In this document: positions 7,937 through 16,995 of the stretch, piece by piece
Layout of the letters: each line of letters opens with the position of its first letter
How positions within the stretch are numbered: the first letter of the stretch is position 1
Origin: BRH-c25 sp964619815
GTDB taxonomy: Bacteria > Bacillota > Clostridia > Lutisporales > Lutisporaceae
Length of the DNA stretch: 46,286 nt
NCBI GenBank assembly: GCA_964619815.1
Contig: CAZUGK010000017.1
Coordinates: 1 to 46,286 of the forward strand
Direction of reading: 5' to 3'
Position numbers and translations under genes: made by a program
Notes under the pieces: model-generated
Databases searched by the model: none
What the model was told of the DNA's origin: nothing
What the model saw: only the letters and a program-made list of their open reading frames with translations

Positions 7937-10900
7937 GTGCAGACCAATAAATCTATAGCCCGGGCGGCTCTCGTGACCGATCCGGATACCGGATACCTTA
8001 TTCCGGACTATTTCGGTACTGCCAACTGGGCTTATAGTCCGCCGCTGAGAAAATTCATTGATAAAATTCCAGGATTAGGACCTGGCAGCACAAATGCTTT
8101 GGGTCAGTACATCCCGGTTGCTGTTGCCGATAAGACGACATATCCGGGCTCTGACTACTACGAAATCGCCGTAGTTGAGTTTAGAGAGCAAATGCACTCA
8201 GATCTGCCGCCTACCAAGCTCCGAGGCTATGTGCAATTGTCTACAGCGGTCGTTCCCGGTGCTCATATTCCTTTGACCCATAATGGTGTACCTGTTTTAA
8301 AAGGTGATGGTACTCAGGCTTACACTGTGGATGCGCCTCACTATATGGGGCCTGCTATTATTGCCACCCGTGACGTACCGGTGCGCATCAAGTTCTACAA
8401 TCTGCTTCCTACGGGAGCCGGAGGCAATCTCTTCATCCCTGTGGATACGACTGTTATGGGGGCAGGGCATGGACCTCTGGGGCATGATGCCATGCCTATG
8501 AATTATACGCAAAACCGGGCCAACATCCATCTGCATGGCAATAATACCGTGTGGATCAGCGATGGGATACCTCACCAATGGATTACCCCGGCTGGAGAAA
8601 ACACTTCCTATCCTCAGGGCGTCAGTGTAGTGAATGTCCCCGATATGGAGAATGCAGACGATCCCCGGGATGGAGCTATGACCTTGTACTACACCAACGC
8701 ACAAAGTGCAAGGCTGATGTTCTATCATGATCACTCCTATGGTATTACCCGCCTTAATGTTTATGTCGGAGAAGCCGCAGCTTATATGCTGACAGACCGG
8801 GTCGAACAGGATCTTATAAATGGCACCAATGAAACCGGGGTCAATCCGGGCCTGTTAAAGATTCTTCCCGGGCTTGGGATTCCCCTTGTTATTCAAGATA
8901 AGACTTTTGTTGATGCCAACACCATCCTCAATACCGACCCTACTTGGGCATGGGGAACAACGCCAGGCACACCCTATACAGGCGACCTTTGGTACCCTCA
9001 TGTATATAGTCCTGCACAGAACCCCTGGGATCCCAGCGGAGCAAACCCGTTTGGCCGTTGGATGTATGGTCCGTGGTTCTGGCCGCCTACAACCAATATA
9101 CAACATGGGCCGATTCCGAATCCTTATTATGATCCTGTAAATGCACCCGAACAACCGCCGATGATGCCGGCGATGCCTTATCCCTCGATGCCAGGCGAGG
9201 CATTTATGGATACTCCCATTGTCAACGGTACTGCCTACCCCTATCTGGAAGTGGAGCCTAAGGCTTACCGTTTCCGAATCCTGAATGCTGCTGATGACCG
9301 ATTCTTTAACCTGCAGATGTACGTAGCTGATCCTGACGGTCACATCTCATCATATACAGGATATCCCACAGAGGTCAAGATGATACCAGCTTGTGGAACA
9401 CCGGGTATTCCTGCAGACTGGCCAAGCGGCATACCTGATCCTGCCTTAAAGGGACCGGACTGGATTCAAATCAGCACCGAAAGCGGTTTCCTGCCAGCTC
9501 CTGTGGTAATCCCCAGCCAACCGATCACATGGAACCTGAATGCGACAAATTTCAATTTTGGAAATGTCGATCAGCACTCACTCCTGCTGGGAGCTGCAGA
9601 ACGAGCAGATGTCATCGTTGACTTTTCCCAGTATGCCGGAAAAACCCTTATTCTTTACAACGACGCTCCCGCAGCTTTCCCGGCGGCCGACCCACGCTAT
9701 GACTATTACACGGGTAACCCGGACCTGACTGCCGAGGGTGGTGCACCCTCCACGCAGCCTGGCTACGGCCCCAACATCCGAACGATTATGCAAATCAGGG
9801 TGGCGGCTTCAACTCCCGCTACAGCATACGACATTCCTTNNNNNNNNNNAAGCAGTGTTTGCTAAAACAGATACAAAAAGAGGCGTTTTTGAGGCTACCC
9901 ATGATCCGATCATTATTCCACAGGCCGCTTACAACTCCGCTTATAACGTCAGTAATTTACCTGCTGATGCTGCCAGTGCCTGCGTCCAACTTCAAGAGTT
10001 CTCCAAGACCTTTAGTCCAATGGATGCAAACGGAAATCTTTTGCCACCTGTTACATTGAATATTGAACCAAAGGCATTGCAGGACGAAATGGGTGAAGTC
10101 TACGATACTGGGTACGGTCGGATGAGCGGTATGCTTGGACTTGAATTTCCAGCCACTAGTTCCGCCTTCAATCAATTTGTAGTCTACGGCTATGCCAGCC
10201 CGCCGGTTGATATGGTCAAAGGTACCGTGAATCTTAATGCAACTCCTATTGGCTCTCTTAATGATGGGACTCAGATCTGGAAGATCACCCATAATGGTGT
10301 GGACACCCATACTATTCACACCCACCTGTTTTCTGCACAGCTCATCAACCGGGTCGCCTGGGACGGGGCTATGATACCGCCTGATCCTAATGAACTGGGT
10401 TGGAAGGAAACCTTCAGGGTGAACCCACTCGAGCATACAATTATTGCATTAAGACCGAATATTCCTACTCCTAATCAAGTACCATTCGAGGTACCAAACA
10501 GTGTTCGTCTGATTGACCCGACGATGCCTGAGGGTACTATCCTAACGCCGCCACCACCCGCAGGATGGTTCGACCCGTTGGGAAATCCTATTAACCAAGT
10601 TACCAATCATTATGTGAACTATGGTTGGGAATACGTGTGTCACTGCCATATTTTAGCCCACGAAGAGATGGATATGATGCATTCGATGGCGTTTGCCGTT
10701 CCACCAAGAGCACCATCCAATCTAGCAGCAAATATTGTCGGTTTCCTTTTCATGAGGCGTGTAGCTTTAACCTGGGTAGATAACTCGACAACCGAGACTG
10801 GCTTCAAAGTTCAAAAATCGGTCAATAATACCGGACCATGGACTACAATAGCAACTCTGCCACCTAATTCAACTTCATATACCGATCCAATTGGTACTAC

Positions 10901-11315
10901 AAACAACGCTTACTACTACCGGGTGGTTTCCTCATGCACTGTGGGTGATACTGGTACTCCCGGCTTCCCAACAGTGACAGCTGACTCCGAACCTTCAAAC
11001 ATTGTGAAGATTGGTCAAATTCAGGTTCTGCCGCCAGCAACTCCAACCAACCTGACAGCACTACGGCTAACCAGACAGAGGGTTCGCCTGACCTGGCGGG
11101 ATAATGCCACAAATGAGACCGGTTTTGTAATCGAACGCTCTGATAATGGCGGAGCCTACTTCATACTTGCTACCGTTGGGCCCAGATTATTTACAGGTAA
11201 TGTAAACTACACCGATAGTACTGTCGCACCTGGCAATAGCTATAATTATCGGGTAGCATCAGTAAATGAGGCAGGATTGTCAGCTTACTCGAACACGACA
11301 AATGTGAATCTGTAG
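7937..11315 (+). CDS. Multicopper oxidase with two C-terminal fibronectin type III domains (interrupted by an assembly gap)
   Basis: This is a laccase-like multicopper oxidase of roughly 1,120 residues. The GTG at 7937 is chosen because AAGGAGGAG at 7922-7930 precedes it. All four copper motifs are present: IHLHG near residue 198, YHDHS near residue 264, HTIHTHLF (about 10309) and CHCHILAHEEMDMM (about 10635), the last carrying the type 1 Cys and Met ligands. Two fibronectin type III domains follow, about 10715-11000 and 11030-11310. No signal peptide or membrane anchor is visible. Ten N at 9840-9849 split the gene and the frame changes across them, so the true number of missing bases is unknown but probably small. 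The gene is clearly GC-richer than its neighbours, it stands alone, and no copper chaperone is nearby. Substrate is unknown; a spore- or cell-surface role is possible. Confidence 0.88.
9840..9849. other. Assembly gap (10 N) inside the multicopper oxidase
   Basis: A run of ten N. The reading frame before it (from 7937) and the frame after it (to 11315) differ by one, so the N count is a placeholder. Confidence 0.98.
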
Positions 11316-11359
11316 CCTGCAGTACCAATTAATGTGCAATCCAACCAACTTCAGTGGTA

Positions 11360-11390
11360 CAGGGACAAGAGGCCAGGCACCTTGTCCCTG
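11360..11390. repeat. GGGACA-family palindrome downstream of the multicopper oxidase
   Basis: CAGGGACAAG at 11360-11369 pairs with CTTGTCCCTG at 11381-11390. It lies 44 bp after the oxidase stop and may end its transcript, although only a short TTCTAA tail follows. Between here and the promoter at 11629 I see only AT-rich DNA and no gene. Confidence 0.6.
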
Positions 11391-11628
11391 TTCTAAATAA
11401 GAGTAATTCTATCTATTTCTTATTACCGAAGAATTTGACTATACATACCTCAAGCTCGTAGCATATAGGAGACAATAAGCCAGCCCCCCGTCACAACATT
11501 ACTATAACTCACCGTAAGTTTGCTTGGTTATCAATAATCTGGTATTATATAGACGATGAATCATGTATCTGTATACTTGGAAATTTACATGTTTATAATT
11601 TACTGAAATATGTTACTTATAAAATTTC

Positions 11629-11656
11629 TTGATTTAAATTACATATATGTTATAAT
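11629..11656 (+). promoter_or_regulatory. Sigma-A-type promoter ahead of the riboswitch
   Basis: TTGATT at 11629-11634 and TATAAT at 11651-11656 are separated by 16 bp. The riboswitch aptamer begins about 55 bp downstream. Confidence 0.65.
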
Positions 11657-11710
11657 TTAGATAGTTGGAAAATATATACTTTTACAAAGCAATATTTAAA
11701 CTTAATAAAG

Positions 11711-11790
11711 GCAAACTTACCTAAAGGTAAGGACGCAAAGCCATGGATCTAAAGGATTATTTCCCATGATTGCCAGGTTGCTAAGTTTGT
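11711..11790 (+). promoter_or_regulatory. Cyclic di-GMP-I (GEMM-I) riboswitch aptamer
   Basis: The segment carries the conserved core of class I c-di-GMP aptamers: GGACGCAAAGCCA from 11731, the CTAAAGG loop, and TTGCCAGGTTGC from 11770, which corresponds to the tetraloop-receptor and second ligand-binding half. The closing stem P1 is GCAAACTTA at 11711-11719 with TAAGTTTGT at 11782-11790. The ligand is the bacterial second messenger cyclic di-GMP. An intrinsic terminator follows immediately, so control is most likely by transcription termination. Whether the ligand turns expression on or off cannot be decided by eye. Confidence 0.92.
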
Positions 11791-11795
11791 GCTGT

Positions 11796-11833
11796 AAAAA
11801 TAGATAGCATATCTTAGTGCTGTCTATTTTTTT
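11796..11833 (+). terminator. Riboswitch expression-platform terminator
   Basis: AAAAATAGATAGCA at 11796-11809 pairs with TGCTGTCTATTTTT at 11818-11831 (one G-U pair) and ends in a run of seven T. It stands between the aptamer and the ribosome site of the KAS III-like gene, as expected for a transcriptional switch. Confidence 0.85.
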
Positions 11834-11864
11834 GTTTTTATTCGGGGGAGAAGAAGGAGGCATT

Positions 11865-12869
11865 ATGTTTAAAAATGTACACATTATTGGAGTTGGGGCA
11901 TACCACCCGAAAACAAAGGTAGATAATCAACATTTTATCAATCACTTTAAAAATTATCAGCTTGAGGATCATGCAGAGGCATTAATGAACAAGTTAGGTA
12001 GAGAAACCCGAACCGTTGCTCAAAAAGGCGAAACCAGTTTATCCATGGCTGTTGAAGCGGCCATGGAGGCTTTAGACAATTCAGGGCTTTGTGCCGAAGA
12101 TATTGACATTATAATCTCCGTTTCAGATACACCTGAATATCTTTCACCATGCTGTGCACTTCTCATAAAGAATAAGCTCCAGGCAAAAAATGCACATGGA
12201 GTGTTTGATATGAATGCTAACTGTATAGGTATGCTGACAGCTATGGATACTGCTGCAAGATATCTTAAAACCGATGAAAAGTATAAAAGGGTTCTCGTCG
12301 TAGGTTCACTGTTGATAAGCCCTCAGGCAAGAATGGATGATATGGTAGCATATGGCTGCACAGGAGATGGTGCTGCAGCAATCATTCTTGAGAAAAGGGA
12401 AGACACTGAGGAAAGAGGCCTGCTTGGCTCCAGGATGTTTACTGACGATGCATATTACTGGTCTATTACTATGCCAGCTTGTGGAATTTCAAAAATTGCA
12501 GATGAAGAAATAGGTAGTGAGGATAAAAAAATGCTGTGGAAGCCTTTTGACTTTGGTTTTCTGTCCGGTAAGTGGTCAGAGCTTATAACAAATCTATTAG
12601 CAGACTACGATTATATACCTGAAAATGTATCACATTATTTTATGTCACAGTTTTCAAAGGCAGATCTTGAGCTTACAATGACAAGTCTTGGAACAGATAT
12701 GAAAGACTCTATTTACATAGGGAATAAATATGGCTACACAGGTTGTACAAGCCCCATCATGGCACTTGATGACAGACTTAAATCAGAGAAATTCAATAAG
12801 GACGAAATTATAATATTCTGTTCCGTTGCATCAGGATATACCATGACAGCATTATTATATAAGTGGTAG
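11865..12869 (+). CDS. KAS III (FabH)-like thiolase-fold protein with altered active site
   Basis: A 334-residue protein of the 3-oxoacyl-ACP synthase III / thiolase fold. The ATG at 11865 follows AAGGAGG at 11854-11860. The nucleophilic cysteine is kept at residue 120 in MNANCIGM, and the domain repeat is recognisable (GDGAAAIILE near residue 170). By eye, the FabH motif with the catalytic His (PHQAN) aligns with MSQFS around residues 260-264. The motif with the catalytic Asn (GNTSAAS) aligns with GYTGCTS around 290-296. The His and Asn of the usual Cys-His-Asn triad thus appear substituted, which argues against ordinary decarboxylating condensation; acyl transfer or another Cys-only reaction is possible. 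Nearby His257 could substitute. It is under c-di-GMP riboswitch control and is followed 23 bp later by a chemoreceptor gene. Confidence 0.85.
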   Translation: MFKNVHIIGVGAYHPKTKVDNQHFINHFKNYQLEDHAEALMNKLGRETRTVAQKGETSLSMAVEAAMEALDNSGLCAEDIDIIISVSDTPEYLSPCCALLIKNKLQAKNAHGVFDMNANCIGMLTAMDTAARYLKTDEKYKRVLVVGSLLISPQARMDDMVAYGCTGDGAAAIILEKREDTEERGLLGSRMFTDDAYYWSITMPACGISKIADEEIGSEDKKMLWKPFDFGFLSGKWSELITNLLADYDYIPENVSHYFMSQFSKADLELTMTSLGTDMKDSIYIGNKYGYTGCTSPIMALDDRLKSEKFNKDEIIIFCSVASGYTMTALLYKW

Positions 12870-12892
12870 TAAATTTAAAGGAGTGTAATAAT

Positions 12893-14425
12893 ATGCAAAA
12901 AGATGGAGGTACCATAATACAATATCAGTTAAAGACATTAAAATTTGTACTTATCATATATTCAATAAGTGCTTTTCTAGCAGGGTCCTTATTTGTCATC
13001 ATGAAGCTAATGGGATTCTATGAGGAAATAAGTTGGTTATCGATAGAGGTACTGTCAGTAGTAACATTTATTGAGTTAATTACCTTTAAGCTGATGTATA
13101 ATATTACCATTAAAGGTGGTGAACTGAACAGAAAAGCCTTTGTTGCTTTAAAAATCGTCATTTTGATGTTTTCCTATATTAATTATCTTTTACTATGTTT
13201 TATAGTGCCCTCAAAAGAGCTTTGGATAAGTGTTTTTTATTTCATAATACTTGGGGCGCTGTTTCTTGACGGCAAAATGAATATGGCCTATCTATTGCTT
13301 GGAATAGCCTGTCAAGTTGTATTATTTGCACTTAACCCGCTGACTCTTCCGGGGAAGGAGTTTTTCGCAAGGGAAATGGTCTTAAGAGTTGTAGTTATAG
13401 GCTTAAATTCCTTCGGTATATACATTTTTACCTTCTTTGCATCAAGCTTATTAAGAACTGTTGAAAGTAATGAAGATGAACTAAAAAGGAACAATGAACA
13501 CATAGTAAATTTATTTAATAAGGTATCTAAATATGCTCAGTCTCTTCTTACATCAAGCGAAGAACTGTCAGCGATCGCAGAGGAAGAGAGCAGTTCAATC
13601 GAAGAGATTGCAAGCACGAGTCAAGGAGCTGCAAAGGATGCGGATACGATGTTGAGAGATGTTACAGAAAACAACAGAATCATCAGCCAGCTTTTGAGCA
13701 CAAACGAATCTATAACCGTAAAAGTAAATGATACAGAACATGAATCCTCAAAGCTTATTGAATTATCAAATCTTAATGAAGATGCTCTAAATGAAGCATT
13801 ATCGATTATTACCGGTATTAAGGAAGGCATAGGCAATACCCTTGATGCCACTAATATACTGGAAGAGAAATCAAGGCAAATAGATGAGGTACTACTTATC
13901 ATACGACAGATATCAGAACAAACAAATTTACTTGCATTGAATGCATCAATTGAAGCTGCAAGGGCAGGAGAACTGGGAAAAGGTTTTGCTGTTGTAGCAG
14001 AAGAAATTAGAAAACTTGCTGTGAGCACGCATCAATCTCTTAACGAAGTGGCTTCGATCACGCAGGAGTTTAAAGAAAGAGTCAGCCAAGTGGAAAGCCT
14101 CATGACTGAAAATACAGAAAAAGTAAGTCACGGCAATAACATCTTAAAGGATGTAGTACATAACGTAAAAAACATGATTGAAGGTCTTAAAGACTCCGAC
14201 AGGAATATAACTGAAATAAGCAACCTTACTTATACAATGCTTTCTGAAACGCAGAATGTAGTAGAATTTAATTCAAACATCTTCGAATCAACAAGCAAAA
14301 CTATAAATAATTTCAATCTTGTATTTGAATCAATCAATCAAAATCTCGCCATGAGTCAAGAACTGTACAGTAGTGCTGAAAATCTAAAGAACATAGCTGA
14401 AGATATGAATAAACTAATAAATTAA
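12893..14425 (+). CDS. Methyl-accepting chemotaxis-type receptor with multi-pass membrane N-terminus
   Basis: A 510-residue chemoreceptor. The ATG at 12893 is preferred because AAAGGAGTG lies just upstream. The first 200 residues hold about six hydrophobic segments with only short loops, so there is no extracytoplasmic ligand domain and no recognisable HAMP domain. From about residue 210 to the end is a long coiled-coil signalling domain whose tip, QTNLLALNASIEAARAG, lies near residue 345. It would pass signals to a CheA-CheW complex, with the stimulus perceived in or near the membrane. It shares the riboswitch leader with the KAS III-like gene, so both are probably made in response to c-di-GMP. 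Its ligand is unknown. Confidence 0.88.
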   Translation: MQKDGGTIIQYQLKTLKFVLIIYSISAFLAGSLFVIMKLMGFYEEISWLSIEVLSVVTFIELITFKLMYNITIKGGELNRKAFVALKIVILMFSYINYLLLCFIVPSKELWISVFYFIILGALFLDGKMNMAYLLLGIACQVVLFALNPLTLPGKEFFAREMVLRVVVIGLNSFGIYIFTFFASSLLRTVESNEDELKRNNEHIVNLFNKVSKYAQSLLTSSEELSAIAEEESSSIEEIASTSQGAAKDADTMLRDVTENNRIISQLLSTNESITVKVNDTEHESSKLIELSNLNEDALNEALSIITGIKEGIGNTLDATNILEEKSRQIDEVLLIIRQISEQTNLLALNASIEAARAGELGKGFAVVAEEIRKLAVSTHQSLNEVASITQEFKERVSQVESLMTENTEKVSHGNNILKDVVHNVKNMIEGLKDSDRNITEISNLTYTMLSETQNVVEFNSNIFESTSKTINNFNLVFESINQNLAMSQELYSSAENLKNIAEDMNKLIN

Positions 14426-14446
14426 AGCATATCTCCTTTATTTTAA

Positions 14447-14485
14447 AAAAGCTTAGGTAACATATTCCTTGTCACCTAAGCTTTT
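14447..14485. terminator. Bidirectional intrinsic terminator
   Basis: AAAAGCTTAGGT at 14447-14458 pairs perfectly with ACCTAAGCTTTT at 14474-14485. A and T runs flank it on both sides, so it can end both the chemoreceptor operon and the convergent kdp remnant. Confidence 0.9.
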
Positions 14486-14591
14486 ATTCAATCTATTTCC
14501 AAACCACCAACGTTACTGCTTCACAATTAATAATATACAGGTACAGAACGTCTCAGATACAAGCCATTTTCCTTCAGATTAATATTTTTTA

Positions 14592-16520
14592 TTATATTTC
14601 CTCAACCATTCTGTATCCTACTCCGACATCTGTTACAATATATTTAGGTTCGGCAGGATTCACTTCCAGTTTTCTTCGGATATTAGCCATGTTTACCCGG
14701 AGCGCTTGTATTTCATTTGTATAAGGCCCCCAAACTTCCTTTATAATAAAGTCATGTGTCAGCACTTTCCCTATATACTTAGAAAGCAGTACAATAATCT
14801 TATATTCAATAGGTGTAAGATGTATTTCTTTCCCGGCGATGGACACAAGCCTTTTGACATAATCAATTTCAAGCTCTCCAACATTAATTTTATCAGTTTC
14901 AGATAGACCTCCGGCTATACTCTTTTGACTATGCCGAAGCGCAGTTCTTATTCTAGCCAGCAACTCTGATGTTCCAAATGGCTTTGTAATATAATCATCT
15001 GCACCAAGGTCAAGTGCTTCTACCTTCTCACGCTCATGACCACGAGCTGATACAACAACAACTGGTATACCAGTCCATTGTCTAACTGTTTTTAATACTT
15101 CCACACCATCCATGTCCGGCAAGCCTAAATCAAGCAAAATCAAAAAGGAAGCAACCACTCCATATGCATACCCCATCGTAATCCTTGAAATAATTAAAAC
15201 GGACAGGATATATACCATAATAATATTCTGATCACCAATATCAAGAGAGCGAAGGCCCATTGAAAGCAAGGTCGCTGCCGTTAAAAGGCCGATTGTTTTT
15301 AATGCGTCATACCATGACAAAAACAGATTTTTACTGATTTGCATCCTTGTTAGCTTCCGATACGGCCTTTGCGCGGGGTTGCTTGGAATGATATGAATTT
15401 CTGTGCTCGGCAGAAGAGAAATGAGTTTATCCTCAAGATCCATTTCAAATAAGCTTTTCAATGTCTTTTTTCTTCTGCTTTTCCCTATAACAATATTTGT
15501 AATGCCTGAGAGCTTAACATATCCCGCAACAACGGTTGCAAGATCATCTCCGTTGAGTGTTACGATTTCAGCACCTAACCGCTCTGCCAGATCCAAATTA
15601 GTACGAATGCTTTTCTTTTCGCTTTCTGTAAAATACTTACCCTTCATGCTTTCCACATGGACAGCTATCCACGGCGCATGAAAAGCTTCGGCGGTTCTTG
15701 CCGTCCACCTTATGCATTTAGAGGAAGACGGCGAAGGTCCTATGCAAGCCAGCAGCTTAATACTAGCCATTTTTTCCGTCATGTGCCGTTCATTTTGATT
15801 AACATGGCTGATTCTGTCTGCAGCCTTACGCATGGCAATCTCGCGGAGAAGGCGCAGATTCTCCTTGATAAAAAAATTCTTAAGAGCTGTTTCAGCTCTT
15901 TCCGGACGGTAAACTTTTCCTTCCTCAAAGCGTCTTAACAACTCGTCCGGTTCAATATCTATCAGTTTAACTTTATCGGCATTGTCAAAAATATAGTCAG
16001 GAACAGTTTCACGCACATTCACTTTAGTAATATCCTGCACGATGTCATTAAGGCTTTCGATGTGCTGAACATTTACAGTCGTATATACATCAATTCCCGC
16101 ATTAAGAAGTTCTTCTATATCCTGATACCTTTTTTTATTGCGCACTCCGTAGGCATTAGAATGTGCAAGTTCATCTACCAGAATCAGCTGTGGCTTTCTT
16201 TCCAGAGCTGATTCTAAATCAAATTCTTTGAGTTGAATATTTCTATATTGTACAACCTTGGGTGGCAATGTAAGCAATCCATTCAGCAATTCCATTGTTT
16301 CAGGGCGTGTATGAGGCTCCACATAACCTACTAACACATCAATGCCGCTTTTTTGCAGTTCCTGGACATCATCAAGCATCGCATATGTCTTGCCTACACC
16401 TGCAGCATACCCAAAGAAAATTTTCAGTTTTCCTTTTTTACTTGCTTCATTGGCGTGTATATCTTCTAAAGGACCTCCACCAGGCAATCCGCTGTTGCAC
16501 AAGCACTTCCTGTTCTTCAC
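14592..16520 (-). pseudogene. kdpD (N-terminal part) fused to kdpE lacking its start
   Basis: The frame encodes 642 residues in two unlike parts. Residues about 19-459 are the front of the potassium sensor kinase KdpD: the KdpD domain with Walker A GYAAGVGKT (residues 37-45), the Usp domain, and the first membrane helices. The last helices, the GAF region and the whole histidine kinase core are absent. At about 15140-15146 the frame passes directly into the response regulator KdpE (LLDLGLPDMDG). This keeps the phospho-acceptor Asp and the winged-helix output domain but lacks about 48 N-terminal residues with the acidic pocket. The first 18 residues of the frame are not KdpD-like. It cannot work as a normal sensor pair. 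It is either a decayed locus or an assembly misjoin. Confidence 0.85.
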
Positions 16521-16995
16521 TGGTAGATGACAAGTTTGACATACCCATAGGCCTGCCTATAAGGTATTCCGGCCTTGTGAATTTTTCTGCAATCAGTGCG
16601 GAACCATAATCTTTTTGCGTTCCGTCCTTTAAAGTCACAGTTATGATGCTGCCGTTCGCTTGATCAGGAAAAAATGCCTGAGCAATACCGGTCACAATAC
16701 CAGGATATATAACGCCGCATATTATTGTCAAAATAGCACTTCTCGTACTGGTCAGCCTCATAATATTAAGCGACTCAAGCTGCGGATAGATACCGAAAAA
16801 CAGTACCGGAATGATGGCAAAATATTCTGCAACATCGTTTGCCACACTGAAAGTGGTCAGCGCTCCTCTTGTCATTAAAAGCTGTTTTCCTATCCTTACG
16901 ATATCAATTAGTTTTGTTGGACTTGAATCTAAGTCTACCATGTTTCCGGCTTCCTTAGCGGCCTGTGTACCCGTAGTCATTGCCACAGCTACATC
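16447..16995 (-). pseudogene. kdpB C-terminal fragment fused to kdpC core
   Basis: Homology to the P-type ATPase subunit KdpB begins at 16995 with DVAVAM followed by GTQAAKEAGNMVDLDS, so roughly the first three quarters (phosphorylation and nucleotide domains) are missing. After SAIL the frame changes at about 16729-16735 into the KdpC chaperone subunit (CGVIYPGIVTGIAQ, then ANGSII and IGRPMGMSNLS). KdpC itself stops being recognisable after RIAWWRSF near 16468, where kdpD sequence begins in another frame. KdpB lacks its catalytic Asp region and KdpC lacks both ends, so no functional pump can be made from this copy. Confidence 0.85.

Noticed and set aside
9738..9850. Alternative start of the second oxidase half before the N gap
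   Set aside because: The frame before the gap there is not oxidase-like; the true coding frame before the gap is the one from 7937, and the change of frame is due to the placeholder N.
14592..16520. A new functional one-component potassium sensor
   Set aside because: The neighbouring kdpA, kdpB and kdpC are also broken, so general decay or a misassembly explains the fusion more simply than a new sensor.
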